A DNA stretch of 64,000 nucleotides from Aureispira sp. CCB-QB1 (GTDB lineage: Bacteria > Bacteroidota > Bacteroidia > Chitinophagales > Saprospiraceae): NCBI RefSeq assembly GCF_000724545.1, contig NZ_JHBV01000003.1, positions 62,001 through 126,000 on the forward strand, given 5' to 3'. Shown here piece after piece: positions 54,470-62,346 of this stretch (its first letter is position 1; the number at the start of each line of letters is the position of its first letter). Made by a program: the position numbers and the translations under genes. The notes below the pieces were generated by a model that saw only the letters and a program-made list of their open reading frames with translations, was not told the DNA's origin and searched no databases.

Positions 54470-55540
54470 TTATTGAGTATAAAATTGCAACTTTTCTTTT
54501 GAGAAACGTCTAGTTCTTTCTTTCATAATGGCAATAGCCTCTTCGTCAGATGCAAATGTATTGCCGTTAATGTTGACTAAGTGCTTGGCTAAAATATCGT
54601 ATCGTTTGACCATCAGTAGCACCCAAACTAATTGAAAATCTAGTCCTTCAAATATTAAAGATTTATTATCAGAGTATTTTTGCAAATTCTCTTGAAATTC
54701 AATCGGCATATCTGTCCAATGCATATTGGGAACCAAATGATGTCCAATGTGGTAACCATCATTGAAGCATTTTTGGTTGTATCCAGAATTAATGCAAGTA
54801 ATACTACTTGTATAGTCGTTGTCGGGATCGTTGGGATCGACAAAGGCATGTTGTCCCCAATTACCAGACATCATAGCAAAACGAATAATTAACAATGGAA
54901 TGATAAAAACAGTCATTGTAGCTCCCAAATTAACAAAAATACAAAGCAAGGCTAAAATGGATAGGTAAGTAAATTCTGCTCTAGCAGCCTTGATGCCGAG
55001 TGCTTTTCTTTTTTTGCCAAAGAAGTATTGTGCTAGTTCAATGATTCCTATTAATAAAAAACGCAAGTAATAGTGCAAAAAACCAAAGAAACTATCTCTT
55101 TGAAATGGCATTGTAGAGCTTTTGTCTTCTGGCATATTGCCCTCATTGTGGTGCATCCCCATATGATGGATGAAATACAATTCTGGTGATTGTCCCAACA
55201 GAGGCCCCAAAACCCAAGGAATGTATTTGTTCCAAACTTCGTTTTCTCGTTTGAAAAATGGTCGATGACTTGTATTGTGCAACATTAAGGTGTAAGGTCC
55301 CAAAAAGACAACGATAGTTAAAAATAGATGAAATGCCGCCCACGCCCACCAATAGTTGCCTTGCAATAAAGGGGAGTACAAAAGGATAGCAGATGGTATT
55401 AGTATAAATGTAATTTTTAGCATTAAATGAATAAAAGGCAAGTCTCTTTCATCTCTAATTTTAGTGACAAAAAATTTATCCATTCCTTTCAATTCTTTTT
55501 TTACGAATATTGGATCCGTAATTTTTGGCAGTTCTCTCAT
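54470..55540 (-). CDS. Membrane fatty acid desaturase
   Basis: A 356-residue protein when started at the ATG at 55540 (MRELPKITDP); a TTG at 55561 adds seven residues. The three His clusters that hold the di-iron site are present: HNTSH (88-92), HHMGMHH (125-131) and HIGHH (265-269), with helices around each (for example AWAAFHLFLTIVVFLGPYTLML). This is the membrane-desaturase family, which introduces double bonds in acyl chains or acts on carotenoids/sphingolipids; regiospecificity is not readable. A TAnnTTTG-like promoter precedes it and a terminator follows, so it is probably monocistronic. Confidence 0.9.
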   Translation of the reverse strand: MRELPKITDPIFVKKELKGMDKFFVTKIRDERDLPFIHLMLKITFILIPSAILLYSPLLQGNYWWAWAAFHLFLTIVVFLGPYTLMLHNTSHRPFFKRENEVWNKYIPWVLGPLLGQSPELYFIHHMGMHHNEGNMPEDKSSTMPFQRDSFFGFLHYYLRFLLIGIIELAQYFFGKKRKALGIKAARAEFTYLSILALLCIFVNLGATMTVFIIPLLIIRFAMMSGNWGQHAFVDPNDPDNDYTSSITCINSGYNQKCFNDGYHIGHHLVPNMHWTDMPIEFQENLQKYSDNKSLIFEGLDFQLVWVLLMVKRYDILAKHLVNINGNTFASDEEAIAIMKERTRRFSKEKLQFYTQ

Positions 55541-55624
55541 TATAAACTTGATTGATTTCAAAATTTCAGCAATGATTACATGTTCTTACAGGCACATAAC
55601 ACAATGCTGTCCTATTTCTTGGTG

Positions 55625-55632
55625 CAAAGATA
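55625..55632 (-). promoter_or_regulatory. Predicted -7 element for the desaturase gene
   Basis: TATCTTTG on the minus strand (complement of 55632-55625) matches the Bacteroidota -7 consensus TAnnTTTG and lies about 85 bp upstream of the ATG. A -33 TTTG is not clear, so this is a prediction only. Confidence 0.45.
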
Positions 55633-55811
55633 CGTTTTTTTGACGAGTTCTTAGTTTTCGATTCTAAATTGTTCCATAGAATTTTTAAAAGATAAGCCTT
55701 ATTGATTATTGGTCAAAACGATGTTAATAGAGAATAATCAATGGTTCTATCTAGTTAGACGATAAAAATAAGAAATACCCCTAAGAGCTGTACAATACTT
55801 GGTGTAAATAC

Positions 55812-56690
55812 CTATTGAGATTGCCACGATTCGAGGCAAAATTTAAGGCAATTGATATTGGTTGGATATTCCCACAATTCGGCTAAACGGTGTGATTTTT
55901 TAGGAACAACTTTGAATTGATGCTCAATGCCTTTGGAGTGAAAAAAGGTACTCATATTAGGACTTCCTTTTCGCTTGTTGTTCAACACATATTGATCGTT
56001 TTCACCAATAAGCATATAAATAGGAACTTTGCGTTGTAAAAGTACTTCCAAATTTTGATTGGCAGCCTGTTGCAATCGTTCCACCGCATAATCGCTGACA
56101 AATGCACTAGAGACAACAGAGGCGAATTGATTCGGAAAGTAAAGCGCAAAGTTTAAAGCTCCTGTCGCACCTCTAGAGTGTCCTAAGACAGAAATTTTGG
56201 AAGGATTTAGGCTAGTATGGAAATTCCTATGGCAATAACGTCTCAATTCTTGGGCATCCAAACTAGTTATCATCGCTTCATTGGAGTTGGAATACCACTG
56301 CATTTTATTAGTGTTTGTGCCACCTCGTACGGCAATTAATACAAAGTTATCTGATATAAATTGTTGTTTTATCCAGTGATTTAGACTGGAGGCAGGAAGA
56401 GCTCCCAAAAAAGTAAATTCATCTTCTCCTTGACCGTGAAGCAAGATCATTAAGCCATATTCTTCCGTGTTGTCTTTTGACCAGTTGGGAGGTAGGTAAA
56501 CATTAAAATCAACATGCCCTCTTTCTTTGCTTTTAAAAGAGCCATGAGTATAGTTTCCAGTTTCAAATTTTATGGCACTTTGAGGAAGTATTTTTTTTGA
56601 TTGGATGTCATTGTCATTAGAGCAACTCAATATAAACGTAGAGCAGATAAGAACTAAAAGATGAATTAGTAGTGATGGGAATATTTTCAT
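55812..56690 (-). CDS. Esterase-like alpha/beta-hydrolase lipoprotein
   Basis: A 292-residue lipoprotein (MKIFPSLLIHLLVLICSTFILSC, Cys near residue 23). The fold is shown by NVYLPPNWSKDNTEEYGLMILLHGQGEDEF with an oxyanion-type HGQG and the elbow GHSRGATGALNFALYFP near 170-185. The acid and His follow in MLIGENDQYV and KSHRLAEL. It is typical of the esterase D/feruloyl-esterase-like or PHB-depolymerase-like group acting on acyl esters at the outer surface or periplasm. It is the gene upstream (on the minus strand) of the desaturase, but a gap and separate promoter suggest no shared operon. Confidence 0.8.
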   Translation of the reverse strand: MKIFPSLLIHLLVLICSTFILSCSNDNDIQSKKILPQSAIKFETGNYTHGSFKSKERGHVDFNVYLPPNWSKDNTEEYGLMILLHGQGEDEFTFLGALPASSLNHWIKQQFISDNFVLIAVRGGTNTNKMQWYSNSNEAMITSLDAQELRRYCHRNFHTSLNPSKISVLGHSRGATGALNFALYFPNQFASVVSSAFVSDYAVERLQQAANQNLEVLLQRKVPIYMLIGENDQYVLNNKRKGSPNMSTFFHSKGIEHQFKVVPKKSHRLAELWEYPTNINCLKFCLESWQSQ

Positions 56691-56795
56691 TAAGTTGACT
56701 TTTTTGTAATAATGTTTTACTCAGACTTAGTTTTGTTGCTTTTTAAAAAGTTGAAAATAAATCATTCTATGCATCATGAGTAGGTTCTATAAAAT

Positions 56796-56832
56796 GGTTC
56801 GCTGTTTTTTTTATATGAAAAAGCAGCGAACC
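56796..56832 (-). terminator. Stem-loop terminator after the GH92 gene
   Basis: GGTTCGCTG (56796-56804) pairs with CAGCGAACC (56824-56832), a perfect 9-bp stem extended by A/T pairs across the T-run. It lies 19 bp beyond the GH92 stop. Confidence 0.7.
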
Positions 56833-56850
56833 ACGAATACAAAATAATAA

Positions 56851-59772
56851 TTACTTTATCGTAATTTCATCGGCAAAGATCCAAGTGTTTCCTCCTGCAC
56901 CAAGATGCCATTCAGGGCAAACGCCATAATTAGTTGCCAAAACTTTGACATAACGAGCCATTGATTTTTTATCCAAATCAAAGACTAAATTTTCGGTAAA
57001 AGCACCGTATTTATTATCTGGAAAATCACTAGAAGTCTCTCCCACTGCTTGGAAGTTTTTGCCATCTTTTGAGATGAAAAACGCTACTTTTTTAGGATAG
57101 AAAATCCAAGATTGAATATCCTGCAAAAATCCCACTTCAATGCTAGCAATAGATTTTGGTTCTCCTAAATCAACAATAACATCCAAATCTTTTTGGTAGC
57201 CTTGCCAAGAACCTGTTCTAAAATTAGCTCCTCCCCGCAAATGATCAATCAATGCCTTGTCACCTCCCGCAGCGTACTGGTTTTCGTATTGGCTATTGAT
57301 TGTAATGGCACGGTTGTCATTGATTTTAATAATTTCTTCTTGAATAACAGCACTTTCTTTTCCTTCTGGATTGATAGCAATTAATTGAAAATTAGTAGTT
57401 TCTTTGATAACAATTCCTTCTGAATAAATAGGACTTTGAGCGGTTGGTTGGCTGCCATCTATGGTATAGTGAATCATACAATCTTGACAAGCTGCTCCCA
57501 TTTCTACACGCATTTCATCTACAAAAGTTTTCCCTGTTGCTAGCAAATATGGTGCAGGAACAATCAATGCCTCTGTAATTTGAGAAGGAGGAATGGCTTC
57601 TTTTGAAGCAGCCCATTGTTTATTAGGCTGGCTTCCCATTTCAAAAATTAGTTCGCCTCCTTTCATAATAACATCATGTTGAAGATAACCTAGATTATAA
57701 TCTTTTCCATTGAGTTGAACCGATTGCACGTATATATTTTTAGAGTTCAACCCGTTTGCTTTGATGGTAAATTGTTTTCCGTTTTCTAGATTTAAACGAA
57801 TTTTTTCAAAGGTTGGACTGCCCAATGTATAGTAATCGGTCCCAGGAGTAACAGAGTAAAAGCCCATTGCACTAAGGTTATACCAAGAAGACATTTGCCC
57901 ACAATCTTCATTACCAGAAAGACCATCAGGAGCATTTTGATACATCTCTTGCATGATTTGATGCACTCTTTCTTGCGTTTTCCAAGGCTTTTGGATGTAA
58001 TTATACAAATAAGCGACATGATGACTCGGTTCATTGCCATGGGCATATTGCCCAATCAACCCTGTAATATCTACTTGATGTCTACCTTCTAATGTGCTTT
58101 CAGTGGTGAATAATTGATCTAGCTTTTTTTCAAAACTATTGGAACCTCCCATCAATTGAATCAAACCTTGAATGTCTTGTGGTGCAAACAGCGTATACTG
58201 CCAGCCATTCGCTTCTGTATAATTAAAGTTGACTTCACTTGGCTCAAAAGGAGAAAACCACCCTCCATGTATCCTACCTCGTAAGAAGCCACTATTGGGA
58301 TCGTATAAATTTTTGTATCCCTGTGCACGTTGAAGGTAAGATCGGTACAAAGAATCATTTCCAATTGCTTGAGCAAATGTGGCAATACACCAATCGTCAT
58401 AAGCATACTCCAATGTTTTTGAAACCGATTCGGCTTCTTCGTCACAACCTATAAAACCTTTGCCTTTGTAAAAAGATAAGCCTAAATGGTCTTTCATAGC
58501 ACTGTGTTGCATGGCTTCTAAAGCAAGTTGAGTATCGAAATCTTGAATTCCTTTTGCATAAGCATCAGCAATAACAGAGACAGAATGATAGCCAATCATA
58601 CAACCAGTATAATTACCCGCTAGTTCCCAAACAGGAAGTTGCCCTCCTTGCTGATATTGAGCCAAAAAAGTTTTGATAAAATCGGTGGTTCGTTTGCGTT
58701 GCAAGATTGTATAAAGCGGGTGGGTGCCTCTAAAGGTATCCCATAGGGAGAAAATAGTATAGTTGTCAAAGTCTTTCGCTTGGTGTATCTTCAAATCAGT
58801 ACCACGATATTTACCATCGACATCCATAAATAAATTAGGAGCTAAAAAGGAGTGGTAAAGCGCTGTATAAAAAATTGTTTTTTGGTCTTCTGTACCTCCT
58901 TCTATTGCTACTTTTTGCAATTCTTTTTCCCAAGCTTGATTAGCAGCCGTTCGAACTTTTTCAAAATCCCAATGCGCAATTTCTTTTTCTAAATTCTTTT
59001 GAGCGCCTTCCATAGAAACACTAGAAATGCCCACTTTTACTAACAATTCTTGATCGTTATTATCAAAATTAAATTGAGCATGAACCACTTCTTCTCGATC
59101 GTTCTTTAGCAAAGCTGGTGCTTTGAATGGCTTTGAGAATTGTAAATAGAAATAAAAATGCTGATCCGTTGCCCAAGCATTAGAGCGTCGAAAACCTCGA
59201 ACGGTTTGCTCGTCTACTATTTCCAAACTGGCAGCTAAGAGCTGATCTCTATGTTGTAAATCTAATAAAACATTTTGTAGGGCGCCTTTTGGAAAAGTGT
59301 ACTGATGCATTCCTGCGCGAGCTGTAGTAGATAGGGCAACCTGAATGTTTCCTTCTTGGAGCTTTACCTCATAGTAACCTGCCGACGCTTTTTCGGTATT
59401 TTTTTCAAAAGCAGATTTATACTTTGTGTATTCTAAACTCGGAGGGATTGTCTGGCTGTGTGGCATTAACAATAAATCGCCATAATCAGAAACCCCCGTG
59501 CCACTTAAATGTGTATGGCTAAAACCATAGATAACCGAATCGGTATAATGGTATCCAGAGCAACCGTCCCAACCCGTCAAGCGAGTGTCAGGGCTTAGCT
59601 GCATCATGCCAAATGGAAGTGTTGCACCAGGATAAGTATGTCCGTGTCCCCCTGTTCCTATAAATGGGTTAACGTATTGTGTGTAAGTGGTAGAATTGTT
59701 AGAGGAGTTGGGTTGAGGTGTTGTGCAACCAATGATGAAGACTATAAAAAAAGATAAGAAGAACTTGTTCAT
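56851..59772 (-). CDS. GH92 alpha-1,2-mannosidase family lipoprotein
   Basis: A 973-residue lipoprotein (MNKFFLSFFIVFIIGC, Cys at residue 16). GH92 hydrolases remove alpha-mannosyl residues from glycans using Ca2+. Hallmarks are YVNPFIGTGGHGHTYPGAT, FGMMQLSPDTRLTGWDGCSGY, YGFSHTHLSGTG, FSLWDTFRGTHPLYT, GCMIGYHSVSVIADAYAKG and NEDCGQMSSWYNLSAMGFY, the last including the catalytic-base region. After about residue 720 come a CHB_HEX_C-type domain (IHYTIDGSQPTAQSPIYSEG) and a discoidin-like F5/8 C domain (residues about 830-973; IASIEVGFLQDIQSWIFYPKKV) for carbohydrate contact. Its surface location fits glycan scavenging. Confidence 0.95.
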   Translation of the reverse strand: MNKFFLSFFIVFIIGCTTPQPNSSNNSTTYTQYVNPFIGTGGHGHTYPGATLPFGMMQLSPDTRLTGWDGCSGYHYTDSVIYGFSHTHLSGTGVSDYGDLLLMPHSQTIPPSLEYTKYKSAFEKNTEKASAGYYEVKLQEGNIQVALSTTARAGMHQYTFPKGALQNVLLDLQHRDQLLAASLEIVDEQTVRGFRRSNAWATDQHFYFYLQFSKPFKAPALLKNDREEVVHAQFNFDNNDQELLVKVGISSVSMEGAQKNLEKEIAHWDFEKVRTAANQAWEKELQKVAIEGGTEDQKTIFYTALYHSFLAPNLFMDVDGKYRGTDLKIHQAKDFDNYTIFSLWDTFRGTHPLYTILQRKRTTDFIKTFLAQYQQGGQLPVWELAGNYTGCMIGYHSVSVIADAYAKGIQDFDTQLALEAMQHSAMKDHLGLSFYKGKGFIGCDEEAESVSKTLEYAYDDWCIATFAQAIGNDSLYRSYLQRAQGYKNLYDPNSGFLRGRIHGGWFSPFEPSEVNFNYTEANGWQYTLFAPQDIQGLIQLMGGSNSFEKKLDQLFTTESTLEGRHQVDITGLIGQYAHGNEPSHHVAYLYNYIQKPWKTQERVHQIMQEMYQNAPDGLSGNEDCGQMSSWYNLSAMGFYSVTPGTDYYTLGSPTFEKIRLNLENGKQFTIKANGLNSKNIYVQSVQLNGKDYNLGYLQHDVIMKGGELIFEMGSQPNKQWAASKEAIPPSQITEALIVPAPYLLATGKTFVDEMRVEMGAACQDCMIHYTIDGSQPTAQSPIYSEGIVIKETTNFQLIAINPEGKESAVIQEEIIKINDNRAITINSQYENQYAAGGDKALIDHLRGGANFRTGSWQGYQKDLDVIVDLGEPKSIASIEVGFLQDIQSWIFYPKKVAFFISKDGKNFQAVGETSSDFPDNKYGAFTENLVFDLDKKSMARYVKVLATNYGVCPEWHLGAGGNTWIFADEITIK

Positions 59773-59826
59773 TGTATTTTATGGAAATTGAATAAAGGAA
59801 GATAATAATGTTTAATAATCAAGTTA

Positions 59827-60028
59827 CAATAGTTCGTTGAAACCACGCAGTAGCAGCGAAGCTAAACTTTATTAGTTTGATAATCAATAAGTTGTATCTC
59901 TGTTCTGTTTTGTGTTAAAAATTTGATTATCAAACTAATATAAATGTGCTTTTTTATCTTTTTGGTAAAAAAGTAAAAAACTAAGCTTGCGCCCTCATGA
60001 GCGTAGCGAACTAATCAACGAACTACTA
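59827..60028. mobile_element. Dispersed inverted-repeat element, copy F (MITE-like, best preserved)
   Basis: The 202-bp element is flanked by CAAGTTA on both sides (59820-59826 and 60029-60035). Termini AGTTCGTTGA (59831-59840) and TCAACGAACT (60015-60024) are exact inverted repeats. The inner palindrome ATTAGTTTGATAATCAA / TTGATTATCAAACTAAT is nearly perfect. Its arms are ACGCAGTAGCAGCGAAGCTA (left) and GCTTGCGCCCTCATGAGC (right). A T-rich hairpin at about 59948-59982 resembles a terminator. No reading frame lies inside. Confidence 0.85.
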
Positions 60029-60159
60029 CAAGTTAAAGTTAAGAACGTTTTTTTAAGTACGAAGCATCGTGAATATAATTAAATTGAAATAAATAGGCTT
60101 GTTCCTTTCTTGAACTTCTTATCTTGTGCGAATTATTGGATAGAATTAAAAAAGACATT

Positions 60160-60615
60160 ATGACAGATAATGAACTGCACTATCGAAAATTAGAACGAAT
60201 GTACCTAGAAGGGGCATCTATTAACAGTAGTTTTTATGAAACTACAACATTGCACATAGAAGAAGAAAAGGCAACAATTACCTTAGAAATATCGCCTAAG
60301 TATTTTCATGCTTTGGGAGCAATGCATGGAAGTGTTTATTTTAAACTATTGGACGATGCTGCTTTTTTTGCTGTTAATTCAATTGTTAAAGATGTATTTG
60401 TATTGACTACAAATTATAATATTAATATTATACGTCCTGTTAGTCAGGGAGTTCTTAAAGCAATCGGAAATGTCAAATTCAGCTCTAAGAATTTATGGAT
60501 TGCAGAATCAACGCTTTACGATGAAAAAGGAAGACCCATTGCTTTTGGAACAGGGCATTTTGCAAGGAGTAAAGTAGCTCTAACTGAAAAGATAGGTTAT
60601 TGCTTGCCTTGGTAA
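60160..60615 (+). CDS. Hotdog-fold (PaaI-type) thioesterase
   Basis: A 151-residue protein when started at the ATG at 60160 (MTDNELHYRKLERMYL); a TTG at 60124 would add 12 residues. The 4HBT/PaaI motif is HALGAMHGSVYFKLLDDAAFFAVNS (residues about 49-73), with the HGxxxFxLxDxA pattern and the Asp used for catalysis. VLTTNYNINIIRPVSQGVLKAIG follows as the second hotdog strand block. These enzymes hydrolyse acyl-CoA thioesters, often aromatic or short-chain. It is 73 bp upstream of bioA and may share its transcript, though a biotin role is not shown. Confidence 0.85.
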   Translation: MTDNELHYRKLERMYLEGASINSSFYETTTLHIEEEKATITLEISPKYFHALGAMHGSVYFKLLDDAAFFAVNSIVKDVFVLTTNYNINIIRPVSQGVLKAIGNVKFSSKNLWIAESTLYDEKGRPIAFGTGHFARSKVALTEKIGYCLPW

Positions 60616-60688
60616 TGTTTTGTTTATCAGTTAGATGTAAGTTTTTTTTTTGATGCTAGCGAATACAGCTTAGTAAATTATAAATAGA

Positions 60689-62005
60689 ATGGAAGTAATC
60701 AATACAACAATAAGCGAAGAAGACATTGCTTTTGACAAAGAACATTTGTGGCACCCTTATACTTCTTTGACCCAGCCACTCCCTGTTTATCCCGTGGAAT
60801 CAGCGGAAGGAGTAAGAATTCATTTGACAGACGGTCGTACATTGATAGATGGAATGGCAAGTTGGTGGTCTGTCATTCATGGTTATAATCATCCAAAGTT
60901 AAATCAAGCGGTTGTCAATCAAACTCAAAAAATGGCGCATGTGATGTTTGGAGGGTTGACGCATCAGCCAGCGATTGATTTGGGTAAAAAGTTAGTTAAC
61001 TTGACACCCAAGGGCTTGGAAGCAGTATTTTTATGCGATAGTGGTTCTATCTCCGTAGAGGTGGCTATGAAAATGGCGATACAATATCAGCACGCTCTAG
61101 GAAAGCAGAATCGCTCCAAGTTTTTAACCTTAAAAAAAGGTTACCATGGAGATACTTCTGGCGCCATGTCTGTTTGTGACCCTGTATCTGGAATGCATCA
61201 TTTGTTTCGAGATTTTATGCCACAACACTTTTTTATGGAAGCGCCAGAACGTGGTTTTGAAGAAACTTTAGCAGCAGGGGAAATTGAAGACATCGAAATG
61301 TTTTTTGAATTACATGCTAAAAATGCAGCTGCTTTTATATTGGAGCCAATTGTCCAAGGTGCAGGGGGAATGCGTTTTTATGCCCCTCAGTATTTAAAAG
61401 AGATTCGTCGCCTTTGCTCAATGCATGGCTTGTTGCTAATTGCAGATGAAATTGCAACAGGATTTGGGCGTACAGGGAAGTTGTTCGCGGTGGAGCATGC
61501 GGATATTTTGCCTGATATTTTATGCGTAGGAAAGGCGTTGACAGGTGGTTACATGACATTAGCAGCTACAATTTGTACTAGAAATGTCGCTGATACAATT
61601 TGCAATGGAGAAGCAGGGGTAATAATGCATGGTCCAACATTTATGGGGAATCCTTTGGCTTGTGCTGTTGCGAATGCTAGTCTAGATTTATTGCAACATT
61701 CAAATTGGCAACAGAACATTACCTCTATTGAAGTTGTTCTGAAAACAGAATTGTCAAAGGCAAAAGCATATCCTTTAGTAAAGGATGTACGTGTTTTGGG
61801 CGCAATAGGCGTCATTGAAACAACTGTTCCTGTCAATGTACAGGAAACGCAAGCCTTTCTGGTCAATCGGGGCGTATGGATTCGTCCTTTTAGAAATTTG
61901 CTTTACATTATGCCTTCTTACGCTATGTGCAAAGAAGATTTGGAGCATGTTTGTAGAATGATGGTAGAGGTGGTGCAGCAAGAACATTGTTTTAATAAAG
62001 TGTAG
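60689..62005 (+). CDS. bioA: Adenosylmethionine-8-amino-7-oxononanoate aminotransferase
   Basis: A 438-residue class III PLP aminotransferase that converts KAPA to DAPA using S-adenosylmethionine, the biotin step after BioF. Diagnostic blocks: HLWHPYTSLTQ near residue 19, GRTLIDGMASWWSVIHGYNHP (residues 46-66), ATGFGRTGKLFA and DEIATGFG, and the Schiff-base Lys at about 282 in LCVGKALTGG. The Trp-Trp pair in MASWW is typical of BioA. Length is normal. bioF is about 47 kb away on the opposite strand, and no bioB or bioD gene is within the window. Confidence 0.93.
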   Translation: MEVINTTISEEDIAFDKEHLWHPYTSLTQPLPVYPVESAEGVRIHLTDGRTLIDGMASWWSVIHGYNHPKLNQAVVNQTQKMAHVMFGGLTHQPAIDLGKKLVNLTPKGLEAVFLCDSGSISVEVAMKMAIQYQHALGKQNRSKFLTLKKGYHGDTSGAMSVCDPVSGMHHLFRDFMPQHFFMEAPERGFEETLAAGEIEDIEMFFELHAKNAAAFILEPIVQGAGGMRFYAPQYLKEIRRLCSMHGLLLIADEIATGFGRTGKLFAVEHADILPDILCVGKALTGGYMTLAATICTRNVADTICNGEAGVIMHGPTFMGNPLACAVANASLDLLQHSNWQQNITSIEVVLKTELSKAKAYPLVKDVRVLGAIGVIETTVPVNVQETQAFLVNRGVWIRPFRNLLYIMPSYAMCKEDLEHVCRMMVEVVQQEHCFNKV

Positions 62006-62346
62006 TTTATTTAATGATAAATTTTACTCATTTAAAAAATTACCACCATTTGAATCTATGACATTATTAATCTTTTATTTTTTACTGAGTTATTGAATCA
62101 AGTTGTTATGTTAGCTAAATGCAAAAACCTTTCTTTTAGTAGAAGAGAGCTGTTTTTATGCCTATATTTGCCCAACTTAATCCAGCGATAGTTTGTTATC
62201 AAACGAATCGGAACCTGCTTTTTTAGCTTTTGTTAATTAAGCAACAGGGGAATAAGCTCATAACGTGGCTTATGGGTTAGGAGCAATCAACGACTACTTT
62301 AATAAATTAAATTAACGACATCAACCTATCTAAAGGGGAAAAAATT
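62006..62346. other. Intergenic region, 341 bp, with a decayed repeat copy and a possible promoter
   Basis: No gene is visible. TATATTTG at 62163-62170 fits the TAnnTTTG -7 motif but without a clear -33 element; it lies about 180 bp before the ATG at 62347. Around 62187-62313 are AGTTTGTTATCAAACGAATC and ATCAACGACTACT, weakly matching the inner palindrome and one end of the dispersed element, with no flanking direct repeat; this may be a decayed copy. Confidence 0.45.
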
